This document shows, in pieces, positions 25,161 through 33,832 of a stretch of DNA of 64,000 nucleotides. Origin of the DNA: an uncultured Colwellia sp. (GTDB taxonomy: Bacteria > Pseudomonadota > Gammaproteobacteria > Enterobacterales > Alteromonadaceae). Under the pieces are notes generated by a model. It was not told the DNA's origin. It saw only the letters and a program-made list of their open reading frames with translations, and did not search any database. The stretch covers positions 62,001-126,000 of the forward strand of contig CAJXQI010000009.1 of NCBI GenBank assembly GCA_913058395.1, in the 5' to 3' direction. The first letter of the stretch is position 1. Each line of letters opens with the position of its first letter. The position numbers were made by a program, and so were the translations under genes.

Positions 25161-27956
25161 GTGAAAAAAAGCCCTAATGACGCAAAGCAATATCAAGCGA
25201 TAACGCTAACCAATGGTTTACGCGCATTATTGGTTCACAACCCAGAATCAAATAAGTCTGCCGCAGCCTTAGCGGTTAATGTTGGTCATTTTGATGACCC
25301 AAATCATCGTCAAGGGCTTGCTCACTTCCTCGAACACATGCTATTTTTGGGTACAGAAAAATACCCTGACGGTAGCGAATACCAGAAATTCATCAATGAA
25401 CATGGCGGCAGTAATAACGCATGGACTGCCACCGAGCATACCTGTTTTTTCTTTGACATTGGCCAGCAACACTTTGCAGCCGCAATTGAACGTTTTGGTG
25501 AGTTTTTTACTGCACCGTTACTTTCAGAGGAGTTTGTTAATAAAGAACGTAAAAATATTGACGCCGAATTTAAGCTAAAACTTAAAGACGATATTCGACG
25601 ACTTTATGACGTTCATAAAGAAACCATTAACCAAAACCACCCTTTTGCTAAATTTTCCGTGGGAAGTAGCGAAACATTAGCCGATAAAGCCGGTTATAAC
25701 TTACGTGACGAAGTGTGTGACTTTTTTCAAAATAATTATCAAGCTCATTTTATGACCTTGGTTTTGGAAGGACCACAGGCTATTGCGGAGTTGGAAAGTT
25801 TAGCAAAAATACATTTTTCCAAGATTAAATCAAATAGCGTTACTAAAGCTAAAATTGAGCAACCGCTTTATCATGCCGAACATCAAAAACAATGGATTAA
25901 AGTTCGCCCGGTTAAAAATGATCAACAGTTAATCATTAGCTTTGCTATGCCAAGTATTGACAAATTCTACCGCCACAAACCAGAGGCTATTCTTGCTTAT
26001 TTAATTGGTCATGAAGGTCCTGGCAGTATTTTATCATTACTTAAAAGCAAACAATGGGCATTAGCGCTAACCGCTGGCTCTGGAATAAACGGCTCTAACT
26101 TTAAAGATTTCAATATTAACATCTCACTATCTGAGTTAGGTGAGCAAAACACTAAATCCATTATCAATATTGTATTTTCTTATATTAAGTTATTGAAAAA
26201 CGCACCGTTGAATGAACAATATTACCGAGAGAAAAAAGCATTAGCAGAGTTATCATTTTCATATCAAGAAAAGCTTTCACCACTTGATTCAGCAAGTCAG
26301 CTTGTTATCAACATGCAGCATTACCCTGAGCAAGATTATATTTTCGGTGATTATGTTATGGAAGGTATGGATGAATCAGCATTTAACATCTTACTCAGCT
26401 ATATGGTGGCGACAAACCTTCGAATAATTACCGTTAGCCAACAATTTGACGAGCATAAAGAAAATAAAGTCAGTAAATGGTATCAAGTCCCCTACTCTGT
26501 TAGTGATATCCCTTCTGCTCAAATTGAAGAATGGCAGAACACACCTCATATTGAGCAGCTATTTTTACCAAACGAAAACGCCTATATTGTTGCACAACCA
26601 CAACTTATCGCTTATCAAGATAAAGATAACAACCCGTTAACTCCACCGATAAGTATTTGCCAACAAGATGGCTTATGCGTTTGGTTTAAACATGACACCA
26701 GTTTTAATACCCCAAAAGGTTACATATATATATCAATCGACTCACCAAAGGTAATAGAAAGCGCCAGTAATATTGCTATGACACGTTTGTTTATTGATCT
26801 TTATAGTGATGCAGTAGTTGAAGAACATTACGATGCCGAGTTAGCGGGTATTCACTATCACCTGTATTCTCATCAAGGTGGTATGACATTGCAGCTTTCC
26901 GGTATTAGTACTAAACAAGGACAATTATTACCACTATTACTTTCCAGTCTCCTTAACTGTGCGTTTTGTCAGGAAAAATTTGAGTTGCTCAAACAGCAAC
27001 TTATAAGCCACTGGAGAAATGCCGAAAGCAGTAAATCGATTTCACAGCTGTTCGCAACGCTTAGTGCAAGCATGCAACCGAAAAGCCCTAGCAGCCAAAC
27101 ATTAATTGCTTCACTAGAAAAAATCAGCTTTGATGGCTTTAAAGACTTTATTTCACAAATATTCGACCAAGTGGCAATAGACGTCTTAATTCATGGTAAT
27201 TGGCCAAAGAGTGCTGCAGAACAAATGATTAAAAGCATACAGCGAGAGTTTGGGCCACATTTATCGCAAGAAAGTATAGTGAAAATTCCTTGTGTGGATA
27301 TTCAGGAAAAGCAACAAATAACCATACCCATGTTATTGCCTGAACATGACCACGCTGCAGTACTTTATTATCCTATGCCCAATAAAGACTTAAGTTCAGT
27401 GGCATTAACCATGTTAACCAACCAGTTACTTTCTCCTATTTTTTTCCAGGAAATGCGCACTGAAAAACAATATGGTTATTTAGTTGGTGTTGGCTTCATT
27501 CCTATAAATCGCTACCCAGGTATTGCCTTTTATATCCAGTCACCTCATACCGACTCTTCAACACTAACATCTGCTATGAATGACTTTATTGGCAGAGCTG
27601 CGGATTATGTCAAAGCTTTACCAGAAGAGCACTGGCAACATCTGCAGTTTGGCCTTGCAAGCCAATTACAAGAAAAAGACACAAATTTAAGAATAAAAAG
27701 CCAACGATACTGGGCTGCTATTTGTAATAAAGAAGCTTCCTTCACACAAAAACATCAACTTATTGAAACCATAAAATCATTATCAATTGCCGATATAATT
27801 AACTTTATTCAGCAACACTTTCATGGTGCAATTACTGACGACCGCTTGTCATTATTAAGCTATGAAAACAATGACCAATTTGAAAGTATGGTGAAAAAAC
27901 TTCCCACTACCGACAATAGCGAATTATTGCTAAAAAAATGTCAAAGAAAATACTAA
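25161..27956 (+). CDS. M16 insulinase/pitrilysin-family zinc metalloprotease
   Basis: About 931 residues from a GTG at 25161, which has GGGAG six bases upstream; a TTG 33 bases earlier lacks a binding site. The inverted zinc motif HFLEH (GLAHFLEHMLFLGTEKYPDGSEY) is near residue 70, with the third ligand in the NIDAEFKLKLKDD segment about 75 residues later. The length and the YPDGSEYQKFINEHGGSNNAWT segment match the IDE/pitrilysin subgroup, which cuts small peptides inside a closed chamber. No signal peptide is seen, unlike E. coli PtrA, so it is probably cytosolic. It is monocistronic. Confidence 0.9.
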   Translation: MKKSPNDAKQYQAITLTNGLRALLVHNPESNKSAAALAVNVGHFDDPNHRQGLAHFLEHMLFLGTEKYPDGSEYQKFINEHGGSNNAWTATEHTCFFFDIGQQHFAAAIERFGEFFTAPLLSEEFVNKERKNIDAEFKLKLKDDIRRLYDVHKETINQNHPFAKFSVGSSETLADKAGYNLRDEVCDFFQNNYQAHFMTLVLEGPQAIAELESLAKIHFSKIKSNSVTKAKIEQPLYHAEHQKQWIKVRPVKNDQQLIISFAMPSIDKFYRHKPEAILAYLIGHEGPGSILSLLKSKQWALALTAGSGINGSNFKDFNINISLSELGEQNTKSIINIVFSYIKLLKNAPLNEQYYREKKALAELSFSYQEKLSPLDSASQLVINMQHYPEQDYIFGDYVMEGMDESAFNILLSYMVATNLRIITVSQQFDEHKENKVSKWYQVPYSVSDIPSAQIEEWQNTPHIEQLFLPNENAYIVAQPQLIAYQDKDNNPLTPPISICQQDGLCVWFKHDTSFNTPKGYIYISIDSPKVIESASNIAMTRLFIDLYSDAVVEEHYDAELAGIHYHLYSHQGGMTLQLSGISTKQGQLLPLLLSSLLNCAFCQEKFELLKQQLISHWRNAESSKSISQLFATLSASMQPKSPSSQTLIASLEKISFDGFKDFISQIFDQVAIDVLIHGNWPKSAAEQMIKSIQREFGPHLSQESIVKIPCVDIQEKQQITIPMLLPEHDHAAVLYYPMPNKDLSSVALTMLTNQLLSPIFFQEMRTEKQYGYLVGVGFIPINRYPGIAFYIQSPHTDSSTLTSAMNDFIGRAADYVKALPEEHWQHLQFGLASQLQEKDTNLRIKSQRYWAAICNKEASFTQKHQLIETIKSLSIADIINFIQQHFHGAITDDRLSLLSYENNDQFESMVKKLPTTDNSELLLKKCQRKY

Positions 27957-28147
27957 CCCTGCCGATATAATTATATGTGTTAAAAATCATTCACTTTATA
28001 TTGTTATAACTTAAATAACAGCAATGATTGACTTAATCACCCGCATCACATTTAATGGGGTGTGACGTCCAAAAAATAATAATATCAGGCATATCCATTA
28101 AGTTATTTTACCTAGGATATGGGCTTCACTACCATAAGGTTGTATTA

Positions 28148-31100
28148 GTGCATTTATTTTTTTTCAAACAAAGACTACTTTCCAAGTTTTCTATCTTCTG
28201 TACTTTTTTTGCATGTTCTATAGCTTTATCGCTTGCTATTCAAACTTACGCATTCGCCAATAACGTCAACCAAACGCCATTAAAATTTGAGCGCATTTCA
28301 ATCGCTGAAGGTTTATCACAAAGCTATGTTTACGATATTATTCAAGATGATAATGGCTTCATATGGATTGCGACACAAGATGGTTTAAATCGTTATGATG
28401 GCAAAAACTTTGTTTATTACCGCCATGATAGTACCAACAAGAATTCAATCGCTGACAATTTCATCCGTAAACTTTTTATCGATAATAAAAATGTTCTCTG
28501 GGTTGGCACTAATGAAGGCTTAAGTCGTTACAACAAATCATTAGATAATTTCGATAACTTTTACCACCAAGCCAATGACAGTAATTCGCTCAAAGACAAT
28601 GAGATTTGGGACATATATCAAAATAAACAAAGTACACTATTCGTATCAACGAAAGAAGGCATGCAAAAGTTTGATACTGAAAATGGTAACTTTACCCGTA
28701 TTCGCTTTCGTGGTTTTGAAAATGTACTAAAAGAAATTAAAACCATCTTTCAAGACGAAAAAGGCAATTACTGGTTAGGTACTTATGATCAAGGAATATT
28801 TTTAACCAACAGCACAATGTCTTCCGTTGTATCCTTAAACGATAACAACAAGTGGAACCTGCAGCTTAACGCAAGTGCCCTTTATGATTTAAAGTTTATT
28901 GATAATCAATATTGGCTCGGAACGAATAATGGCCTTTTTATTATTTCGCAAGATTACGAAGTTGTTAAGCACTACAGTGAGAGCAGTCAGGAAATCAACT
29001 TAAAACTACTATCAAATAAAGTTCGATCTATTGAACTACTTGATGACTCAGCAGTTTGGCTTGGGACACTGAACGGACTAAATAGCATTAATACTTTAAC
29101 CGGCGAAGTAAATGCCTATCAAAATGCTCAGCACAAAAATGCACTTTCCGATAATTTTATTTATAAAGTTTACAAAAGCCATGCTGGTAAAATGTGGTTA
29201 GGTACATCTGGAGGAGGCATCAATACATTTAATATACTGCAAATGTCATTAGTGCATGGGCTTTTTGAGTATAATAATGTAGGCCAAGCCATATACGCAT
29301 TTGCAGAAACGTCAGATAATACAGTCTGGTTCACAACAGAAAATGGGCAACTAAATAAATTAACACCTGAAGGTAAAGTTAACCAAGTTAATATTCTCAA
29401 CAACACTCCAATTTCTCATTTAATGGTAGATAACAAAAATAATTTATGGTTAAAAACCGAACAAAGCTCTTCTTCAGAAAATTTTAACCTTTTTTATTAT
29501 GACGTTAAAGAAGGGGTATTAAGTAAAAATAGGGAATGGGGGAAAGACGCCAAGCAATTAAATTCTAGTAACTCCATTTTACTTGAAAATAAAATATGGT
29601 TCATTGAACAAGAAGGTTTATTAAAAAGTTTTGATATAGAAACACAAGAATTTCACATTTTTGAGCAAGACACATCAATGAGATTTACATCTCTTACAAG
29701 TAGCATTAATAGTAATATTTGGCTTTCCACAATAGATAAACGCATTGTCACGTTCGATACTTTAAGCTTAAGCTTTTCTTCAAAAGAATATTCGATTGAA
29801 GATAACATTGATTATGGAAATTACACTAACATTGCAGTATCAGAAAATTGGATTTGGCTAGGTACAAGAGGTCAAGGTATTAGGCTTGTTAATAAACATA
29901 GTGCTGAAACAAAAATTTTTAATGAAGATGCAGGACTTTCAAATAACTTTATTTCTGACATAAAGTTAGATGCTAATGAAACCGCGTGGGTCTCTACAAA
30001 TAAAGGTATAAATGCAATATTACCAAACACGGAATTTGTAAAATCATTTAATATTGATTTTCAACTTTATGATAATGAATTTATCAGTGACAGTGGAATC
30101 ATTACAAAAAACGAAACCATATTTTTTGGCGGCTTAAATGGCTTTCATGCATTTTCACCTGATGAACTCCTAAAAATTAGTCAGAACCTTCCTAGACCAT
30201 ATTTAACGAATATTTTAGTCGCGAATAAAGAAATAGCTGCATCACAATTAACCGAAAATAATTTTAGTACTTCAAAAGTGCCTAATTATCTAAACTCTTT
30301 AGCGTTAGAACACAAGCAATCACCATTTAGTATTGAGTTTATCTCTCCCAACACTAAGCTCCCGAGCCACCTAAAATACCGTTATCGTTTATTAGGTCTA
30401 GAAGAGAATTGGATAGACGCTGGTAAAAATAACTTACGAGCGACATATACATATTTAAGTCCGGGTGAATATACCTTCGAAGTACAAGCTTATGATTTGC
30501 AAAACAGTCAAGAAAGCCAAATAAAAACTCTCGACATTACCATAATGCCGCCATGGTGGTTATCACGTAGTGCCATTTTATTTTATAGCCTAATCACCAT
30601 ATTGATTATTGGCTATATCCTGCAGCAAATGCGCCATAAAAGACTCTATCACTTACAAATAAAGCTAAGTGAAGAACGTTTGAAACTTTCTCTTTGGGGG
30701 AGCGGCGATGAAATGTGGGACTGGAATATTAAGAAAGGTAAGATATACCGCTCTAATATATGGGGCATTCTTGAATTTCCTCAAGATGGCAAGCGTAATG
30801 TTGGGGCTGATCAAACGAATATTCACTTACAGGATATCCCAAGAGTAAGGGAAGCACTAAACCAGCACTTTGAAGACAGCAGCCAACATTTTGAAGCAAC
30901 CTATCGCGTAAAAGACAAAGATGACAAATGGATTTGGGTGCTTGACCGAGGAAAAATTGTTGAGCGTGATGAAAAGAAAAAACCCACTCGAATGACTGGG
31001 ACATTAAAAGATATTAGCCAAATAAAGCGCGCAGATGAACGCCTAAAGCTATTCGCAAAATGTATTGAAAATATTTCCGATGCCATTGTTATTTATGATC

Positions 31101-32722
31101 GTCAATTTACCGTTGTCGATGTAAACAAAGCTTTTCAACGCATTACAGGAAAAACAAAGCAGCAAATGCGTGGCTCTCTATTAAAGTTTGAACAATACCC
31201 TGAAAGTTTTAATCAGAATGTTAAGAAGCACTTGATCACAAAGGGCAGTTGGCACGGTGAAATTGAAAGTATTCGCGACAATGGTGAGCTTTATTTAACT
31301 GACTTAAACATTGATATTATTAAAGATGAAACTGGCAATATTTCACATTTTGTTGGCGTCTTCTCGGATATCACTAAACGTAAGCAAACCGAGGCTGAAT
31401 TAAGAAAACTTGCTAACTCTGACACGCTAACAGGGTTACCTAATCGCTCATATTTCCAAGCCAACCAACAACGATTAGTGAATAATAAAATCCCCCATGC
31501 CTTATTGGTTTTTGATTTGGACAACTTTAAAAAAGTAAATGACTCTCTAGGTCATGAAGTCGGTGATGTCTTACTTTGTAAAGTTGCCGAGCGTATTAGA
31601 AGTCTAGGAAGAAATCAAGATAGTGTTTATCGACTAGGCGGGGATGAGTTTAGTTTGATTGTTGAAAACACTAACGATATCCATACCACTACGTCAATCG
31701 CAAAACAGGTATTAGACTCTATAGCGTTGCCACTTAAACTTAAAAGCCAAGAGATTGTGCTTTATAGTAGTATTGGTATTGTGCTTTACCCTGAAGATGG
31801 CATAAACCCACAGGAATTATTAAAAAACGCTGATACGGCAATGTATCACGCTAAAAACTCTGGTGGTAACAAGTATCAATTTTTCAGCGACTCAATGAAC
31901 AAAACAGCCGTCAAACGCTTACAAATTGAAAATCTTATTCGTCATGGATTAAAGGAAGATTTTTTCTCAGTCTTTTACCAACCTAAAATTGAAATTGCCA
32001 CAGGCAAAATTGCAGGTATGGAAGCACTTGTACGTTTTGAAACTCCTAGTAAGGGTATTATTAGCCCTGTTGTGTTTATCCCGGTATCTGAAGAGACAGG
32101 ACAAATTATTGATATTGGTGAAGTTGTACTTCGCAAAGCCTGTTTTGCTACCAAGAAATGGGTCGACGCTGGGTTATTCGAAGGACGCATCGCAGTTAAC
32201 TTATCAGCCGTGCAATTTACTCAGCCAAATTTAGTTGCCATGATAGCGAATGCATTAAAAGAAAGTGGCTTATCTGCTAAATATTTAGAGTTAGAAATAA
32301 CTGAAGGCACGGTAATGGACTCGCCACAAAAAGCCATAGATACCATGTTGCAAATTCGTGCTATGGGTATTCATTTATCCCTAGATGATTTTGGTACGGG
32401 TTATTCTTCACTTGCCTATTTAAAGAAATTTCCACTTAATACTTTAAAAATAGATAAGGCATTTGTCGATGATATTGAAACCTCAGAACAAGGTCGAAAT
32501 ATGGTGGCAACAATAGTCACTATTGCCCATAACCTTGGTATGCAAGTAGTAGCAGAAGGTGTTGAAACTAATCAGCAACTAAGCTTTTTATCTGGCCTTC
32601 GCTGTGAGCAACTACAAGGGTATTTATATAGTAAACCATTACCTGAAAATGACTTTCAAAAGTATTTACTGTCTTTTCAAATTACCAACAGATCAACCTC
32701 ATTCGGTAAAAACTCCATTTAA
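28148..32722 (+). CDS. propeller-sensor diguanylate cyclase/phosphodiesterase (Reg_prop-Y_Y_Y-PAS-GGDEF-EAL)
   Basis: About 1524 residues from a GTG with AAGG eight bases upstream. An ATG at 28055 would add 31 residues before the signal peptide. The order is signal peptide, periplasmic two-component-regulator propeller repeats (WIATQDGLNRYDG, LWVGTNEGLSRYN, VWLGTLNGLNSI, MWLGTSGGGINTF), Y_Y_Y domain (KYRYRLLGLEENWIDAG), one membrane helix (ILFYSLITILIIGYILQ), two PAS domains, then GGDEF (RLGGDEFSLIV, intact) and EAL (GMEALVRF, DDFGTGYSSLAYLK, EGVET, intact). It senses an extracytoplasmic ligand and makes or breaks cyclic di-GMP. A terminator follows. The ligand is unknown; in this family it is often a carbohydrate. 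Confidence 0.9.
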   Translation: MHLFFFKQRLLSKFSIFCTFFACSIALSLAIQTYAFANNVNQTPLKFERISIAEGLSQSYVYDIIQDDNGFIWIATQDGLNRYDGKNFVYYRHDSTNKNSIADNFIRKLFIDNKNVLWVGTNEGLSRYNKSLDNFDNFYHQANDSNSLKDNEIWDIYQNKQSTLFVSTKEGMQKFDTENGNFTRIRFRGFENVLKEIKTIFQDEKGNYWLGTYDQGIFLTNSTMSSVVSLNDNNKWNLQLNASALYDLKFIDNQYWLGTNNGLFIISQDYEVVKHYSESSQEINLKLLSNKVRSIELLDDSAVWLGTLNGLNSINTLTGEVNAYQNAQHKNALSDNFIYKVYKSHAGKMWLGTSGGGINTFNILQMSLVHGLFEYNNVGQAIYAFAETSDNTVWFTTENGQLNKLTPEGKVNQVNILNNTPISHLMVDNKNNLWLKTEQSSSSENFNLFYYDVKEGVLSKNREWGKDAKQLNSSNSILLENKIWFIEQEGLLKSFDIETQEFHIFEQDTSMRFTSLTSSINSNIWLSTIDKRIVTFDTLSLSFSSKEYSIEDNIDYGNYTNIAVSENWIWLGTRGQGIRLVNKHSAETKIFNEDAGLSNNFISDIKLDANETAWVSTNKGINAILPNTEFVKSFNIDFQLYDNEFISDSGIITKNETIFFGGLNGFHAFSPDELLKISQNLPRPYLTNILVANKEIAASQLTENNFSTSKVPNYLNSLALEHKQSPFSIEFISPNTKLPSHLKYRYRLLGLEENWIDAGKNNLRATYTYLSPGEYTFEVQAYDLQNSQESQIKTLDITIMPPWWLSRSAILFYSLITILIIGYILQQMRHKRLYHLQIKLSEERLKLSLWGSGDEMWDWNIKKGKIYRSNIWGILEFPQDGKRNVGADQTNIHLQDIPRVREALNQHFEDSSQHFEATYRVKDKDDKWIWVLDRGKIVERDEKKKPTRMTGTLKDISQIKRADERLKLFAKCIENISDAIVIYDRQFTVVDVNKAFQRITGKTKQQMRGSLLKFEQYPESFNQNVKKHLITKGSWHGEIESIRDNGELYLTDLNIDIIKDETGNISHFVGVFSDITKRKQTEAELRKLANSDTLTGLPNRSYFQANQQRLVNNKIPHALLVFDLDNFKKVNDSLGHEVGDVLLCKVAERIRSLGRNQDSVYRLGGDEFSLIVENTNDIHTTTSIAKQVLDSIALPLKLKSQEIVLYSSIGIVLYPEDGINPQELLKNADTAMYHAKNSGGNKYQFFSDSMNKTAVKRLQIENLIRHGLKEDFFSVFYQPKIEIATGKIAGMEALVRFETPSKGIISPVVFIPVSEETGQIIDIGEVVLRKACFATKKWVDAGLFEGRIAVNLSAVQFTQPNLVAMIANALKESGLSAKYLELEITEGTVMDSPQKAIDTMLQIRAMGIHLSLDDFGTGYSSLAYLKKFPLNTLKIDKAFVDDIETSEQGRNMVATIVTIAHNLGMQVVAEGVETNQQLSFLSGLRCEQLQGYLYSKPLPENDFQKYLLSFQITNRSTSFGKNSI

Positions 32723-32775
32723 ACATAAAGTGTCAATTTTATGTCGTTAAAGCATAGCATTCTCTAAACATCTGA

Positions 32776-32809
32776 TTCAAAGCCCTAAAAACAAGGGCTT
32801 TGAACTTTT
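32776..32809 (+). terminator. terminator of the GGDEF-EAL gene
   Basis: TTCAAAGCCCT and AGGGCTTTGAA pair over 11 bases around a short A-rich loop, followed by CTTTT. It is strong in stem and weak in T-run. It directly adjoins the sigma-54-like promoter of the next gene. Confidence 0.75.
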
Positions 32810-32824
32810 GGCACAAATTTAGCT
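32809..32824 (+). promoter_or_regulatory. sigma-54-type -24/-12 promoter
   Basis: TGGCAC is the perfect -24 element. The GC of the -12 element follows at exactly ten bases from the GG (TGGCAC-N7-GCT); the only departure from the TTGCW consensus is an A for the second T. Transcription would start about 30 bases before the ATG of the repeat protein at 32867. An upstream activator site was not identified. A sigma-70 reading of TTGGCA as -35 is possible but I see no good -10. Confidence 0.6.
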
Positions 32825-32866
32825 TATACCTTATTGAATTTAAAATCATTTTAATAAGGAAATAGC

Positions 32867-33148
32867 ATGCTTAGTTCATTAATTCTATCTTTAGTAATGT
32901 CAGCGACTCCGACTGAGGTAAACACGAATGACTTTAATATCGAAGAAGCAGGTACTCGTAAAGGCCAAGTTCGTATCGGCACTCGTAAAGGTCAAGTTCG
33001 CATCAATGAGCAAGAATTAGATATTACAGAAATTGGTACTCGTAAAGGCCAAGTTCGCATCGGCACTCGTAAAGGTCAGGTACGCATCAATGACCAAGAA
33101 TTAGATATTACAGAAATTGGTACTCGTAAAGGCCAAGTTCGCATCTAG
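32867..33148 (+). CDS. small protein built of GTRKGQVRI repeats
   Basis: 93 residues. AAGGA lies six bases before the ATG. A short hydrophobic N-terminus (SSLILSLVMSA) could be an export signal. From residue 29 the protein consists of GTRKGQVRI five times, in the pattern two repeats plus a ten-residue acidic spacer (NEQELDITEI, then NDQELDITEI), again two repeats plus spacer, then one repeat. The repeat is basic with alternating polar and hydrophobic residues and looks beta-forming. The stop TAG overlaps the ribosome binding site of the next tiny gene. I recognise no family. Possible roles are a secreted structural or adhesive peptide, a precursor cut into repeats, or an RNA-level element; none is shown. 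Confidence 0.75.
   Translation: MLSSLILSLVMSATPTEVNTNDFNIEEAGTRKGQVRIGTRKGQVRINEQELDITEIGTRKGQVRIGTRKGQVRINDQELDITEIGTRKGQVRI
32951..33145. repeat. 84-base direct repeats coding the GTRKGQVRI units
   Basis: Two near-identical 84-base units (32951-33034 and 33035-33118) plus a final 27-base partial unit. Each unit contains two copies of the 27-base motif and a 30-base spacer. The few differences are mostly silent (GGC/GGT, CAA/CAG, GTT/GTA), with one substitution of Glu by Asp in the spacer. In-frame expansion and contraction by recombination is likely. Confidence 0.9.
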
Positions 33149-33156
33149 GAGTCATT

Positions 33157-33261
33157 ATGCTTAATCTAATTAAATCTCTATTTGCTAATGAAGCAAAAGA
33201 AAATGCTATAGCGGCAAGCATCGAAATTAAAGAGATGCCAGCTAGCACATGGTGGAATTAG
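33157..33261 (+). CDS. 34-residue peptide coupled to the repeat protein
   Basis: The reading frame runs from an ATG at 33157 to a TAG at 33259-33261. AGGAG five bases upstream overlaps the stop codon of the repeat-protein gene, so translation is probably coupled. The peptide starts amphipathic (MLNLIKSLFANEAKE) and ends PASTWWN. It is too short for family recognition. The charged leader and short aromatic tail recall precursors of modified peptides, but no modifying enzyme is nearby. A stem-loop with T-run follows about 70 bases later. The coding call rests on the ribosome binding site and coupling only. Confidence 0.55.
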   Translation: MLNLIKSLFANEAKENAIAASIEIKEMPASTWWN

Positions 33262-33332
33262 GCTCTTTAAAGCATTTTAGTAGCTTTAAACGAGAAAAGG
33301 ATACAATGCTACAAGGAAGTTAGCGTTTTAAT

Positions 33333-33361
33333 ATTATCAGGCCCTTTAGCCCGATAATTTT
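33333..33361 (+). terminator. terminator of the small-gene bicistron
   Basis: ATTATC-A-GGC pairs with GCC-C-GATAAT with one mismatch around the loop CCTTTA, followed by four T. It ends the transcript of the repeat protein and the 34-residue peptide. Confidence 0.65.
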
Positions 33362-33380
33362 ACAAAGGAAGGTTAGATGC

Positions 33381-33584
33381 CTAAGCTGAGAAAAGTAAAC
33401 AGTCAAAACCAAAGCGCTGATATGTCTTTACGCGTTTCTTCATACAAAACATTGGCCAGATCAATGGGCCAAATACCAAGCCAGCCGTTGCCCATCGCTT
33501 AGCACCTAAACCATTACTGATAGCCTGACAATAAAAAAACAATGAAAAAACAATAGCTAGTACTGCTAGAAAGAACAAACTCAC
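33381..33584 (-). CDS. small membrane protein, 67 aa
   Basis: The GTG start has AGG six bases upstream. One strong N-terminal membrane helix (SLFFLAVLAIVFSLFFYCQAIS) precedes a second, weaker one in GLGAKRWATAGLVFGPLIWPMFCMKKRVK. I believe short proteins with a GAKRWxxAGLxFGPLxWPMF segment recur in Alteromonadales, but I cannot name a family. A 41-codon frame with a good AAGGAAGG lies opposite at 33377-33502; I consider this strand the better candidate because of its hydrophobic pattern. The function is unknown. Confidence 0.55.
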   Translation of the reverse strand: MSLFFLAVLAIVFSLFFYCQAISNGLGAKRWATAGLVFGPLIWPMFCMKKRVKTYQRFGFDCLLFSA

Positions 33585-33832
33585 GTTTTACCTACTTCAA
33601 AAATAATACAAAAAAACTACAAGTGTTACCAAACGTGCGCATCTTATCAACATTAGAGTAATTGTTCAAAAAGTATTATTTTATTATCGTCACTCTTTGC
33701 CATTCATGGCATCGTGACATACTGTTCGTCTTGAACATAAAAAAGAGGCAATAAATTGCCTCTTTAAGTGTCCATTTATTGCCTAGTTTACGGTGAAATC
33801 ATTCCACTAATAATCAAGGCTTAAATAATTGA
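33585..33832. other. intergenic region with structured element
   Basis: About 250 bases. A nested inverted repeat lies at 33689-33718 (outer arms GTCAC/GTGAC, inner arms GCCAT/ATGGC). The fadIJ terminator follows at 33738-33765. Nothing else was recognised. Confidence 0.5.
33738..33765 (-). terminator. fadIJ operon terminator
   Basis: AAAGAGGCAAT and ATTGCCTCTTT pair over 11 bases. On the minus strand the stem is followed by TTTTATG. It lies about 70 bases after the fadJ stop. Confidence 0.75.

Noticed and set aside
32951-33145. CRISPR-like array of short direct repeats
   Set aside because: The repeats are in frame, code for a protein with a ribosome binding site, have spacers that are themselves repeated, and no cas genes are present.
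33306-33323. Five-codon frame after AAAGGA upstream of the terminator
   Set aside because: It is too short to support as a gene; it could be chance or part of a leader.
33377-33502. 41-codon frame as an annotated gene
   Set aside because: It has a good ribosome binding site, but the product is polar and unlike any known protein, and it lies opposite a more convincing membrane-protein frame. It is kept only as a finding.
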